From Macrolepiota albuminosa (lineage: Eukaryota > Basidiomycota > Agaricomycetes > Agaricales > Agaricaceae), in contig JAMWFC010000032.1 in NCBI GenBank assembly GCA_027475525.1, positions 1,674,001-1,738,000 of the forward strand: DNA of 64,000 nucleotides, in the 5' to 3' direction. The position numbers were made by a program, and so were the translations under genes. Each line of letters begins with the position of its first letter. The stretch's first letter is position 1. The notes beneath the pieces were generated by a model. That model was not told where the DNA came from, made no database searches, and saw only the letters and a program-made list of their open reading frames with translations. Positions 21,687 through 33,006 of the stretch are shown piece by piece.

Positions 21687-22642
21687 TGATGACGCCCAAA
21701 GTTTGGTCAGTAACAAATGTAGCAAAAGTGTTACCGTACCAAGAGTGTGCGTTGGGCGCGCTATAAGTGTGTTGAGGAGTCCCGGGCAGGTCCCAGAGAA
21801 CGCGTCTGTGAAAAAAGGGTAAAAGTCGGTAACGGAGTCGGCAAGTGTCAAGCGCTAAGGTAAAGCGCTTAAGAAAATGCGGTAAGTGAACACGGCAACG
21901 GGAAGCGGCAAGAGCACGGTAAGCTTAGCGAAGTTCTAAGCGTCGATAATGCCTGCCGTAGTTGCAAGGCGCGAGTATGTCGAGTGTTGGCGAACGTCTG
22001 TAACTGCCGATGAGTTCGACGTTGCCGACCGTAGCGTAAATGAGCTCTTGAGCGTAAGGGAGACTGAAGTAAGTGGGGGAAACTGTGGTCTATTCGTCTG
22101 CTATCCTGTCCTATGTACAAGTCGGTAAGTACTTTTATACTACAATGAGTTCGCCGTCGCCAGTGGCTAATGACGCCAGAGTGCGGTAAACTGGAAAATT
22201 TCAAAGGGGTAGCTCCAACGGTTTCAGATCCCTACCGTCCATTCAAGAGCCTTAGCGACGCCAGGCGACAGATCGCGAAGCTAAACCATCACTCCATCAC
22301 CCTTCTGTCTGTCAGAACACCTAAGCGACGTTGGGCGCCAAATCGAGACGGTAAGCGGTGTCAGACGCCAAGGTCAAACGCCAAGCTGTCTGTCAGTTTT
22401 TGATAGATCATCAGGCTTCTTGCTAAGCGCTGTCGTCAGTGACTGATGCCATCTGTCAGTTGTCATTCTGTCTGCCGATCAGCGCTATCACTGATTGGAT
22501 CTGCTTCTTGCCGTGCGCGGCCGTCAGAAATGGCTTAAAATAGGTAGAACGCGTGCGCTAAGTTCGGAACGAGTGCGGCAAGGTTTCCGGAGCCGGTGCC
22601 GAGCCTGCCGTTGATGCGCCTAACCTGTATAGGGTCCTATCA
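21687..22642 (-). repeat. 3' LTR of element A
   Basis: 956 bp, TGATGACGCC to CCTATCA. It contains about 13 CGGYAA words (either strand) where about one is expected by chance. Confidence 0.93.
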
Positions 22643-22653
22643 TCTCCCCCCAA
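22643..22653 (-). promoter_or_regulatory. Polypurine tract of element A
   Basis: Minus strand TTGGGGGGAGA, touching the 3' LTR; identical in B. About 25 further bases downstream on the plus strand are also shared with B. Confidence 0.75.
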
Positions 22654-22812
22654 CTGAAAAATTGACTGTCCTCAGTCACCAAATAAGGCTACCGTTACCG
22701 CTTTTGTGACAGGTGGTCCGTGCGTTCTTGAGATTTGGTTTATAGTCCTGGCGCATGAGTGTGGACTTCGTTTCTCCTCCCCATCTTTACCTGGCGCTTT
22801 AATTCAATTAAA

Positions 22813-25195
22813 ATGTCCTTCCGCATTCCAACTCCGCCTCCCGTTCCGTCTCGCGAGGCTCAAGACGCCGCCTCCGCGTATATCGAAAAGGCCAACCGCT
22901 TTGTCAGGCGCATCGAGGGTGTGGGCGCGGAGGCGCCTACAAACTTGGTTATTGCCGTTATGAAGTTGCTGGAGCGATGGTATGAAGTGCGGGTCCTTGG
23001 CGTGGGCTGGGATCGCGAGATAGAAGTGCGGGAGTGGTGTCGGGCCCGCTATGTGGACAACCGTGGCGCCGAGTGGTTAGCGCCGTTTTCTCGTTTCGTA
23101 AGTTGCTTTTGTCGCCTGTCGGGTCGCTAACTGATCGAGTTCCCTAGGCGCCTCCTCCCGTCCCGACTATCGAGGACGAATTGGAGGATATTTTGTCTGG
23201 CGCCTTGCCGATGACGGTAAGCGCCCCTGCGGCAGAGTAAGTATCTCTAACCCATTCTTTTTGACTTAGCTTTGGTCTGATCTGTCACCCCATAGCAAGC
23301 AAGAGGTGTTAGCGCCCCTTGCGCGCATGCAGGTGCAGGAGGAGATCGCGGCAAGGCAGGAGGAGGCCTCTCAAGACGCCCGCGAGATCACCAGGGCGCT
23401 AGAGGAGCGGGAACGGGTTGCCGCGTTGGCCGCAGAGATGGAGGAGGTTGCCGCGGGGAAGGCGCCTGCTGCCGAGAGGCAGGCGGTAGCTGAAGGGTCC
23501 GGCAAGAGTGGTCGCGTCGGCAGTGCACAGAGCCCAGCACTGCCGGCTAGCAGGAAGGGCTCCCCAATCAAGCCGGGTAAGGCTTTGAAGAAGGTGAGTT
23601 TTTGGCTTATCCTTGCCGCTGCCGTGCCGCGCTAACCACTCTTTCGAAGTCTCGCAAAGGAAAGGCTCCCCAGTACGCGGTAAGCGGTCTTTTGGAAGTC
23701 TGACTACTTTGTTTACCGTGATGTCTCTAGGCGCCCACACAGTCCAGCTTTGATGACAAGGAGCTGAAGGGGCTGCTGTTGCCGCGTCGCGAGGAGGCCG
23801 TCCTTGACGAGGGGCAGGAGGCCGGAGTGGTAATGGAGGAGATGAAGGGGAAGAAGACTGTTTCCTTGGCGACCCGGCAGGCGTTCAAGGAGACACGGGG
23901 AGCGGTAAGTGACTTTTCTTGTCTTTATTCTTTCTGCTGACTTTTTGCGCTAGTGCGACAAGTGCTGGGCCGATAACGACCCGGAAGGCTGTTGGTTCCC
24001 GACTGGGGCCCAGCCGTGTTATCGTTGCGGCGCCTTGAAACGCGCTTGCACTATCGACGGGGCGAAGAGTCGCGAGCGTGGCGGCGCGCCAGACGCTCTC
24101 GTCGAGAAGACGTTTTCCCGCGCGGTGTTGGTAAGGAGGGCGAGGGAGTTTGTGGAAGAGCAGAAGAAGAAGGTGGCTGCCGGCGGCATGGCAGCAATTG
24201 GACGAGCCTCCTTGGCGTTGCCGACGCGCCAAGGAGATGGATCAGAAACCGTCGGCAACCGAGGCGCCGGCGAGCGCCAAGGGACTCCGGTCCCAGCAAA
24301 ACGACAAGCCCCTTCCCCCAGCAAAGGGAAGGGCAAAGCAAAGCGCCAGCGTGTAGTTTCGTCGTCGCCCTCCCCCTCGCCAGCGCCAAAGGATACCGAG
24401 ATGGAGGACCTCGAGAAGGCGTTGGCGGCTAGTCGCCTCCCGCCTCGTGACCCAGAGGCTGGTCCAAGTAGCCTCTTGTCGCCTATCCAGTTGGCGGCCA
24501 GGTCCCTTGGCGAGGAGGAGGAGGTGGCAGAGCGGGAAGAAGCCCCCGCCGACGTCGAGATGGGGGAAGAGAAGGCAGAGGGGGCGGCAACGGGAGGGGA
24601 TGAGGATGCTGAAGGGGAGGAGGATGAAACCTTGGCGACGCAGCGCCAAGGCGACGAGGAGGTGGTAGCGGGAGAGGGAGAGGGAGCGGAAGGAGTCGCC
24701 AGGGAGGAACCTGAGTGGCGATGGCTGCCGCCTTACGGCAACGTCGCCCCTTGGGAGGTGTCAGATCCTGAGGACGTCGCAGGGCTGGAGCCGAGGCGCC
24801 CAGTGGTCGCCAGAGTCAACCCCGCCTGGACCCCCCAGCCGCAGCCGACAGTGACTGGCGACGCCTTTCAGTGGCTAGGTCAGGACCTCGTTTATCCGGT
24901 GATAGCGCTAAATCCTCGCGAGATGCTGGAGCGGTATTCGAGGAGGGCGGCAACGATGGCGACGTCGATGGAACGGGAACGGGAACGGGTGCGGGGACAG
25001 CTCATGGCGCTTCGCTTGCGCTACTCCAACTTGGGTCGCAGCCTCCACGTCTTGCGAGATTACCAAGCGGATTGCCAAGCCGCTATGGATTGGCAAGCTG
25101 CCAACAACATCTTGCCGGGCGATCTCTTGCCTCTTCGCGATTCCTCGTTGCCGGTGTCTGACGATTCCTTGCCGATGGATGACGAAAGCGAGTAA
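22813..25195 (+). CDS. Antisense Zn2Cys6-like gene of element A (intact)
   Basis: Six exons: 22813-23097, 23148-23236, 23296-23593, 23650-23679, 23731-23904 and 23954-25195. They total 2118 nt with no internal stop, about 705 residues, all GT-AG. The N-terminal helical domain ends REWCRARY, GAEWLAPFSRF. Then come a Glu/Ala coiled coil (about residues 130-220) and a cysteine cluster at the start of exon 6: C-x2-C-x8-C-x8-C-x2-C-x6-C, with CDKCW, PEGCWFPT, PCYRC and LKRAC. This resembles the fungal Zn2Cys6 DNA-binding cluster, with x8 where x6 is usual. A long acidic region follows. The C-terminal domain has GDAFQWLGQDLVYPV and ends DWQAANNILPGDLLPL. It converges on pol, whose stop is 432 bp away. 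B carries a clear homologue. DNA binding is inference. Confidence 0.8.
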
Positions 25196-25626
25196 ACGGA
25201 CCTTAGGGTAGATAGGCCGTTTATGTAAATATGTATTTTCTTTGCCGTCTCGTTCTATAAATGTTTTTGCCGCCTCCTTGCCGAGCGGACTGATAAGTCT
25301 TATAATCTGAGTTAGCGCACAGCAGAGAGCAAGGAAGGTAAGGCAAAGAGAAATCAAGCGGTAAGTATTCTAAAGTAGGTTTTAGCAAGAAGAGTAGTAG
25401 GTGAGGGACTTAGACAAATTTTGAGGAAAAAGGGAAACGCTCAGTAGATCATCATAGCGAAAAACCCTTGGCGAGAGTTGCGCAAGGCGCCAAGCGTTGG
25501 CGACACGCTAGCGCTGCGGCTTGACTATGTAAGAAATTGTCTGTTGAATATAGTATAGTAAGTACCGGCAAGAAAGATAAGTAAAGTAAGTAATAGAAAA
25601 AGGAGCTTATCAATATATAGTCTTTT
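25196..25626. other. Spacer between the convergent antisense gene and pol of A
   Basis: AT-richer sequence holding both 3' ends. A polyadenylation role is plausible, but I see no further feature. Confidence 0.4.
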
Positions 25627-28600
25627 CTAATCTGGTTCTTCTTCTTCAACTAGGGTCGGCAAGTCATCATCGTCCAATAGTTCGGTTTCTTCAAGTTCCC
25701 TAAGCTTGGCGGTGTCAATATCTAGCGCCTCAAGCGGCAAATCGATTCGTTCCCTGGCGAGATACGGTAGTAGGCGAAAAGCGGCAACAGGTCGATGTAG
25801 TACTGAACCATCTAATTCACAGAGCACGTAAGCGCCTCCACGGTTACGAGAGATAACTACCAAGGGTCCTAGATAGCGAGGGCGCATCTTCTTGTTGTAT
25901 GAAGTTTCGATTTTGGAGTTGCGCATGAGCACTAGCGCTCCTCTCGGGAAGTTGTAATCTTTGATGGTAGCGCTATGCTCGGTTTCGAATCGTAGGGCTG
26001 CTTGGCGACGTGCGCTAAAGACTACCTCGTGAAGTCGCTCCAAATCTTCTTTCCTTCGTTGGAGGTCAATAGCTCGTCTGGCGATAAGGTCGGTAGTCGC
26101 TAAGATACTGTTGGGTGGTGGCTGAAGGTAGGTCGCTTCTATAATGTCGGCAGGGAGTAAAGGATGGGTGCCAGTAGCCGCGTAGTAAGGAGAACAACCC
26201 ATGCGCTTACGAATGGTAACTCTTTCCGACCAAAATACTGAGTGTGTCGCTTCACTCCAACGAGACTCGTCGCCATCGACAGCCTTGAAGAGCGCTTGCC
26301 GAACGTCAAAGTGGGGTCTCTCTACCAGGCCATTGGCGCGTTTGTTGTAGCCAGACACTCGAATGTGGTGAATGTTGTATTTCTTGGCGAGGTACGTTAG
26401 CGCTTTGATGATGGGCGCACCGTTATCCGTGACGATTTCTCTTAGCGCTCCCCAACGGCAAATGACGTCCTCAAATAGCCACTTGGCGACCGCGTCGGTA
26501 TTTTCTCTCTGAAGCATTCGAAATTCAGGCCAGTGGATTAGCGAGCAGCGACCTTGAATGATGTACTTGTAGCGACCAGATTTGGGCATGTGCATGGTGT
26601 CGACGTAGATTTTGCTGAAGAGGGGAGCTGGCGTTGCAACGGTTGGCGGTATGAGCACTTGGCGCGTTTGTTGGATTTGGCAGAGGTGGCAAGTCCTGAT
26701 GTACCATGCGATGTCGGCGCTAGCGTGTGGCCACCAAAAGCGTTCTAGCAGAGAAGCTCGGGTAGCGTACAGACCTCTATGTCCTAGCTCGTCATGCATA
26801 GCGCGCAAGACTCGTAAGCGACCTTCTGGCTTGATGATCAGCTTGTGTGCGCCATCTCGATTTCGTCGCCAAAGTCGGTTGTCGGTAAAGAAGAAGTGGG
26901 TAGCATAGCGGATAAAGGTAGCGTATTGTTCGTCGGTAAGGTCTGGGGGTCGCTTAAGGTCTTGTATCCATTGGTCGACTAGTAACAAGCGACTGTCTTC
27001 CGCCTTTGCCTTGGCGGATCGGGGGACGGCATCGTAGGTCAGGTTTCTGCTGTCTTCTCTTAGCGACTGGGGTTCCTGTACGACTTTTACTGGAGGCAAG
27101 TCTTGTCCAAGGATGCTTGCCGTGTAGAATGTGAGGGGTGCGCTAAAGGTCTCGGGGCGGTAAGGGACAATGGGATGCAAAAATATGCTGGTAGGCTGTT
27201 GCCGTCGTAGTAGGGGAATCGGTTGTTGTATGAGGTGCACGAAACCATGTAGTCGGTCGACCCAGTCCTCGAAATCGCTATCAGCCTGAGGGTCCACTAC
27301 CGGGTCGCCAGGCTGCCGTGGTCGCCTAGAGAGTCCATCTGGTCCGTGGAAAGAGCTCTTGACGTGTACCAACTCAAAGTGGAACATGAGGATGGCGACT
27401 ACCCACCGATTCATGCTAGCGGATGGCTGGATATCGGGATTCTGCAGCATGCCTTTGATGTACCTAGCGTCGACTTCAACGATAAGGTTCCGTACGCCAA
27501 TCAAATACATCTTTAGCGACCGGAAGGCTTTGAAGAGTCCATAGAGCTCTAGCTTAGGCTGACTGTAGCGAGACTCTCTGTCGTTTAGCGTGATAGACCC
27601 AAAGCGGTTGTAGCGTCGCTGTTTTCGATTGTCGCTAAGGCACTGGCACAGGAAATAGCCAACGGCAATGTACGAGGTATCCACCGCCAAGATAACAGGG
27701 TCGGCAGAGGTATAATCGATGGGGACTAGGGGCTTGGCGTCCTGCAGAGCTTTTACTAAGTCGCGTTGTGCAGTGACCTGGTCTGGCCCAAATTCAAAGG
27801 GCTCGTTAGCGCGGGTGAGTCGGTTAAGGGCATGTGCGCGATGGGCAAAGTTCTTAACGAATATCCTAAGAACGCCAACGGTGCCAAGAAAGGCGCGAAC
27901 TTCAGATAAGTCGCGGCAAGGGCCCCAGCGCTCTAGGAGTGCTAAGCGAGACTCGTCGGGAACGCGACCGTCGGGAGTGCAGATGTGACCAAGTATTTTG
28001 AACCTTGGCGCGCAAAGGAGGAGTTTGTGACCGCTAAAAGTACCACCGCTATACTTCATACGTTGGAGGACTCGATTGAGCAACTGGAAGAACTCCCATA
28101 GCGCTAAGCGAATGTTGGAGTTGTCGGGATGGGTTGCCGGTAAGCCGTTCACGAGTCGCCAATCTTTGGGGCCTTTGACGCCAACGTCATCAATGAAGCT
28201 AAGGACGTTATGCGGTATCTCTGGTTGGAGGATGAAAGTAATGTCGTCGTGGAATATAGGGACTGAGTTTGTCCAGCCCATCGGCAAGGTGACTAGGCGC
28301 AATGCGCCAAACGGAGTTTGAAACGTGGTGAGGTCACGGGAAGAAGGGTGAATCAAGCGCTCATCGTAGCCAACGTAGAGGTCAAGGGTGGCGCCACAAA
28401 CACGCCTGGCAAAGGACTCGGCAAAGTGGTCAGGGAAAGGCGGTACGCCAGAGTGTCGAATGGTGACTCTATTCAGCGGCTCAAGACTGTGGACTATGCG
28501 TAGATTACCGTTCTTTTTGAGGACGCAGAACCAACGGGAGCGGTAAGAACTATTGGAGGGCTCGTAGACGCCAGCCTGTATCTTGGTCCTAATGATCTGG

Positions 28601-29410
28601 CAGACCTCGGCTTCGATCCCAGGCGGTAACGGTCGGTTGTGCTCAGTCCACGGTACGTGAGGAATGGTCGGGATGACGACAGGCGGAAAGAAATCTGTAC
28701 GTAGACTGCCACGTTCTGAGTCCTCCCAAGCAAAGGCTTTGTCTTGCTTAGCGACAAGATCGGTAAGGACGTTCAACTCATCTTTGGTCAAAAATCCTGT
28801 GTCGTGCTCCTTGGCGAACTGCTGCTGGCGTTCCTCGGTAAAACGTCCTGTCGGCTGAAAGGGTGGCGGGTTCGGCGATAAAATAGGTATGTCGGCAAGA
28901 GGGTCGCCAATAATCTGGCGCTCGATCCTAAACGTCTCGGGAGAGTGCGTAGCGATGGGCTTTGTTTTAAGCGCAACTGGCTTATATTTCTTTTTAACTT
29001 GTACCCCTTTCCTTTTGGGAGCGTTAGCTTGGTTATATACAGAAGTGGAAAGGGGAACTGTAGCCTGAGGAGCGGCAAGTCCAAGAACGGCAGGAGACGA
29101 GGCTCCGGGAAGGGTAGTGAGATACGTATCGGTAGACGCAATATTTTGAAATGATTCAGAAGCGGTAAGGTACAAGTAGGCTAGAGCTGAGTCGGTAATA
29201 TCTGGGTTTTTCTGAGAAAGCTCAGCGTCGGTAACGGTAGAGGAAAGCAAAACTTCTTCGTCAAGATAAGCGGTAGATATAATATTTACAAGACCAGTTG
29301 AATGGTCATATTCCAGCGTTAGCGCTACATCTCCGTGATCGTCGCCAATCACCTCCTCGATGGTCTGTGAAAACACCGGTGGGGAGGCTCGTTGGCGTGT
29401 TGGTCGGTAA
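25627..29410 (-). CDS. Pol of element A: RT, RNase H, integrase
   Basis: Open frame of about 1250 codons. RT carries SNSSYRSRWFCVLKKNG, a GATLDLYVGYDERLIHP segment, LVTLPMGWTNSV and the metal box FIDD (LSFIDDVGVKG). RNase H follows with VILAVDTSYIAVGYFLCQ and VEVDARYIKGML. The integrase has an HHCC finger (HDELGHRGLYATR to CHLCQIQQ) and a D,D,E core (IVTDNGAPIIKALTYL, NGLVERPHFDVRQALF). It ends with a GPY/F-like module (RPRYLGPLVVISRNRGGAYV) and an acidic tail. All catalytic residues I can place are present. The frame lies -1 relative to gag and overlaps its end by about 60 nt, so a -1 frameshift or reinitiation is needed. Confidence 0.9.
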
Positions 29411-31667
29411 ACTCCGGGGGCTTAGCGCGGGCGCCTTTTCGTTGTCCCCTAGGGAACGTTGGCACCGTTCGTCGGATTCCGGAGTTGGGGTCGCTAATTG
29501 TGAGGGTCGTTTCCTCGTCGGTAACTGTCTTGACGACTGATCGCGCCAAGACGTCAAAAGGTCTGCCGAGTAATAAGTCGTATGCTGGGGAGCGTAAAAT
29601 GTGTATCTGGAGGTAAAAGGTAATGTCGCCAAGGGTGCACGGCACATTCTTGGCGAGGCCGAGGGATCTGTCTACCGTACCGTTAGCGCTCTGCATGTTT
29701 AGTATCACCGTAGGGTCGTAAATAAGGCCTAAATCGTTAGCGACTTCTGCTGCCATAGAAATAATCTGAGACCCGCTATCCACGATTGCCTCTACCTCGT
29801 GCTTGTTGTCTACGGTTAGCGCTACCGAGCGGATAGCGTGTGATTCTTGGGCGACGGTAAGGATTGCTGGGTCTTCGCCGTGGTCGACTGACCTAAGGTA
29901 GGTCTCCACTGGGTCCACAGAGGTGGCGTTAGCGATGGGGTCGGCAAGAGTGTCTTCAGTGTTTTGAGGGTCGATGGTAACAGAGAAACCAGGAAGCGCG
30001 TCGTCGAGTTCATCAACTTCGGCAACGGCTGTCGCCAAGGGTCGTCGAGGAGTGACTGCCGTCTTGACTTGGTTGCGGACGTCGGGAGCAATACTACAAA
30101 GCTCTTCTACTGATAAGGTAACATTGGTTTTCATGATGCGGTTAAAGACGTGGTTGGATTTCTCGATATCGAATATTGGCGCAGTAGGTCGGTAGCCACC
30201 CTCAGGACGTTTCTCGGGAGCGGCAAAGTTTCGTTGTGCGGGAGCGTGATAACGGTCGGGAATCCCTGAGTAGGGATGGAGAGGCGGCAAGGGCGGTTCG
30301 GGAGCGGTAGCGGACGACGATGGTTCTGAGGCAGGAGCAGGAGCAGGGGCAGTGGCAGGAGGTGCGGCAGGAGCAGGTGTCGGTAACTTGCTAGCGGGAG
30401 GCATCGGCTTGTATCCTTTAAGAGGTTGTTTAGGCTGCTTAACTTCAACCCCATCAAAGACCTGGTTCTTTAGCGAATCTAATTCCTGCTGCAGCTTGGC
30501 GATACGCTCTTCCCGCGAAAAAGTAGGGTGGTCGCCAACGCTGTCGAAATGTAGGACCTCGTGAATCATCTGCTGTTGGGTCGCCTGTTCCGGGTCGGGG
30601 TTGGCGTTGCCAGATAGCGTGCCGGTAACGATTTGTCCTGGATTGCGCCTATGCCATTCATCTACCCGCTCCTGGAAGGACTTCTTGTCTGGGTAGTTGG
30701 GGATGGTGGCGCCAGTGGTGAGGACTATCTTGCCGTCGATAGCTCGTCGAATTCTACCTTGGCGAACGTAATTCTCGAGGGTAGCGCAGCGTCCTCTAGT
30801 CATGGTGTGGCCAATTTCCCCACAGAAGTGGCAAGGGCCAGGTGCGGGTACGTTAGCGGGTCGGTTAGCAGTCAGGTTGGTGGTAATCATAGTTTCGATA
30901 CGTGTCATCGCGGAAGCGACAGCGGCGGTAATAGCAGCATTGAGCTCCTCTTTCTTAACGAAGTCGGCAACAGGAGGCGGGATGGGAATGATACCGTTAG
31001 TTCGCTCAGGGGGTGGGCTCGTCCTAGCGCGCTGCAATCCAACGCCAGTGTCCGTTCCCTTGAGAACCCATTTACCGGCTTCAAAGACGTCGGCAACGTT
31101 ATAGGGCTCGTCTGGGTGATGAGCCTGATGAACTATCTCTAGGCGACGAGCAATACGAGTCCACAGTGAAGTCGGGATGCCTTGCTGGAACAGGCGACGC
31201 TCCTCGTTAATATATAGCTTGCCGTTCTGCAGGAGCCACCTAGCGATTTTCTGGAACTCGCGGTAATACGTAGAGAATGCGCCAAGAGAAGAAGTGCCAC
31301 TGTCGAAAGATTCCTGTACTAGTTTCTGTAACTCGTTTACCGTGTATCGGGTAGCCTCCTCGGCGCCAGGGTACAGCTGGATTACTGCCGTCTTCCAGTC
31401 CTCATACGAAGCGCCTTGGGCGGGAGCTGTCGGCGTGGCGGGAACGAGCGCTGCAAACTCGGAAAGACCAGTCCAAGTCTCTGCCGTGTCGTACGATACG
31501 TATCTTGCCGCATACTCCTTCATCTGCGTGTGGTCGGTAATGTTACAGTCTCTGAATAAATACTCCAACTCCTTGAAATACTGGGAGAGCTCCCGTGGCT
31601 TGGTCTCGTCCCATTTCGGTGCCGAGAAGTGGTTGCGTGGCGGCATGCGTTGGACTTGTTGTTCCAT
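29349..31667 (-). CDS. Gag-protease of element A
   Basis: 772 codons from an ATG at 31667 (MEQQVQRMPPRNHFSAPKW), a start conserved in B. The capsid part has YFKELEYLFRDCNI and ARYVSYDTAETWTGLSEF, and is followed by the zinc knuckle CHFCGEIGHTMTRGRC. A Pro/Ala-rich linker leads to the retropepsin (IVDSGSQIISMAAEVAND, then SPAYDLLLGRPFDVLARSV). The protease is thus fused to gag instead of pol. The frame stays open upstream of the ATG for about 110 codons with sensible sequence similar to B's, so a non-ATG start further up is possible. Confidence 0.9.
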   Translation of the reverse strand: MEQQVQRMPPRNHFSAPKWDETKPRELSQYFKELEYLFRDCNITDHTQMKEYAARYVSYDTAETWTGLSEFAALVPATPTAPAQGASYEDWKTAVIQLYPGAEEATRYTVNELQKLVQESFDSGTSSLGAFSTYYREFQKIARWLLQNGKLYINEERRLFQQGIPTSLWTRIARRLEIVHQAHHPDEPYNVADVFEAGKWVLKGTDTGVGLQRARTSPPPERTNGIIPIPPPVADFVKKEELNAAITAAVASAMTRIETMITTNLTANRPANVPAPGPCHFCGEIGHTMTRGRCATLENYVRQGRIRRAIDGKIVLTTGATIPNYPDKKSFQERVDEWHRRNPGQIVTGTLSGNANPDPEQATQQQMIHEVLHFDSVGDHPTFSREERIAKLQQELDSLKNQVFDGVEVKQPKQPLKGYKPMPPASKLPTPAPAAPPATAPAPAPASEPSSSATAPEPPLPPLHPYSGIPDRYHAPAQRNFAAPEKRPEGGYRPTAPIFDIEKSNHVFNRIMKTNVTLSVEELCSIAPDVRNQVKTAVTPRRPLATAVAEVDELDDALPGFSVTIDPQNTEDTLADPIANATSVDPVETYLRSVDHGEDPAILTVAQESHAIRSVALTVDNKHEVEAIVDSGSQIISMAAEVANDLGLIYDPTVILNMQSANGTVDRSLGLAKNVPCTLGDITFYLQIHILRSPAYDLLLGRPFDVLARSVVKTVTDEETTLTISDPNSGIRRTVPTFPRGQRKGARAKPPEFTDQHANEPPHRCFHRPSRR

Positions 31668-32027
31668 AACGACTGTGTTGGCGAGTTCGGTTAGCGGTAG
31701 TGGGGAAGGAGTTCTGGAGATTGGCGACGGGGTAAGCGAAATGAGTTGAGAAAGAGGCGTTAGCGGAGTAATGGGAGTGATTGACTGCGGTACGGTAAAG
31801 GGCGACGCTAAGGGGTCGTCGGCACTATAATCAAGGGAATGCGGGAAGAGATCAGGAAAAGCGTCTACAGTGGCGTTCTGTAGTTCCTGGGCTAGAGAGA
31901 GACCCGGTAAGGCACCAGGTGGTTGTGGAGTTGATGGGTGGGAAGGAGCAATGCCTTCTGCCGACTGGTCTAGCAGGCGGCGCCTACGCTGGAGACGGGT
32001 TTCTGGCGGAATTCTGCCTTAGAGATC

Positions 32028-32045
32028 CCTCGCGGTGGGCTCCAA
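32028..32045 (-). promoter_or_regulatory. tRNA primer site of element A
   Basis: Minus strand TTGGAGCCCACCGCGAGG, two bases after the 5' LTR; it contains the canonical TGG. B has the same site. I could not assign the tRNA. Confidence 0.7.
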
Positions 32046-32047
32046 TT

Positions 32048-33003
32048 TGATGACGCCCAAAGTTTGGTCAGTAACAAATGTAGCAAAAGTGTTACCGTAC
32101 CAAGAGTGTGCGTTGGGCGCGCTATAAGTGTGTTGAGGAGTCCCGGGCAGGTCCCAGAGAACGCGTCTGTGAAAAAAGGGTAAAAGTCGGTAACGGAGTC
32201 GGCAAGTGTCAAGCGCTAAGGTAAAGCGCTTAAGAAAATGCGGTAAGTGAACACGGCAACGGGAAGCGGCAAGAGCACGGTAAGCTTAGCGAAGTTCTAA
32301 GCGTCGATAATGCCTGCCGTAGTTGCAAGGCGCGAGTATGTCGAGTGTTGGCGAACGTCTGTAACTGCCGATGAGTTCGACGTTGCCGACCGTAGCGTAA
32401 ATGAGCTCTTGAGCGTAAGGGAGACTGAAGTAAGTGGGGGAAACTGTGGTCTATTCGTCTGCTATCCTGTCCTATGTACAAGTCGGTAAGTACTTTTATA
32501 CTACAATGAGTTCGCCGTCGCCAGTGGCTAATGACGCCAGAGTGCGGTAAACTGGAAAATTTCAAAGGGGTAGCTCCAACGGTTTCAGATCCCTACCGTC
32601 CATTCAAGAGCCTTAGCGACGCCAGGCGACAGATCGCGAAGCTAAACCATCACTCCATCACCCTTCTGTCTGTCAGAACACCTAAGCGACGTTGGGCGCC
32701 AAATCGAGACGGTAAGCGGTGTCAGACGCCAAGGTCAAACGCCAAGCTGTCTGTCAGTTTTTGATAGATCATCAGGCTTCTCGCTAAGCGCTGTCGTCAG
32801 TGACTGATGCCATCTGTCAGTTGTCATTCTGTCTGCCGATCGGCGCTATCACTGATTGGATCTGCTTCTTGCCGTGCGCGGCCGTCAGAAATGGCTTAAA
32901 ATAGGTAGAACGCGTGCGCTAAGTTCGGAACGAGTGCGGCAAGGTTTCCGGAGCCGGTGCCGAGCCTGCCGTTGATGCGCCTAACCTGTATAGGGTCCTA
33001 TCA
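32048..33003 (-). repeat. 5' LTR of element A
   Basis: 956 bp. Relative to the left copy it has CG in place of TG near 32773 and CG in place of CA near 32841; I saw no other difference. Confidence 0.93.
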
Positions 33004-33006
33004 CCG

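Larger units (their letters stand above)
21687..33003 (-). mobile_element. Ty3-type element A, apparently complete
   Basis: 11,317 bp, with LTRs 21687-22642 and 32048-33003 (956 bp each) and the 4-bp duplication CCGG (21683-21686 and 33004-33007). I found two differences between the LTRs, both CpG transitions, so it is young. On the minus strand it holds gag-protease (31667-29349) and RT-RNase H-integrase (to 25627). On the plus strand it has an intact six-exon gene (22813-25195). There is no chromodomain. It contains none of the 77-bp duplications. Confidence 0.93.

Noticed and set aside
25627..31667. Plus-strand ORFs inside gag and pol of A
   Set aside because: Short, without motifs and opposite strongly coding frames. 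The real antisense gene lies outside gag-pol.
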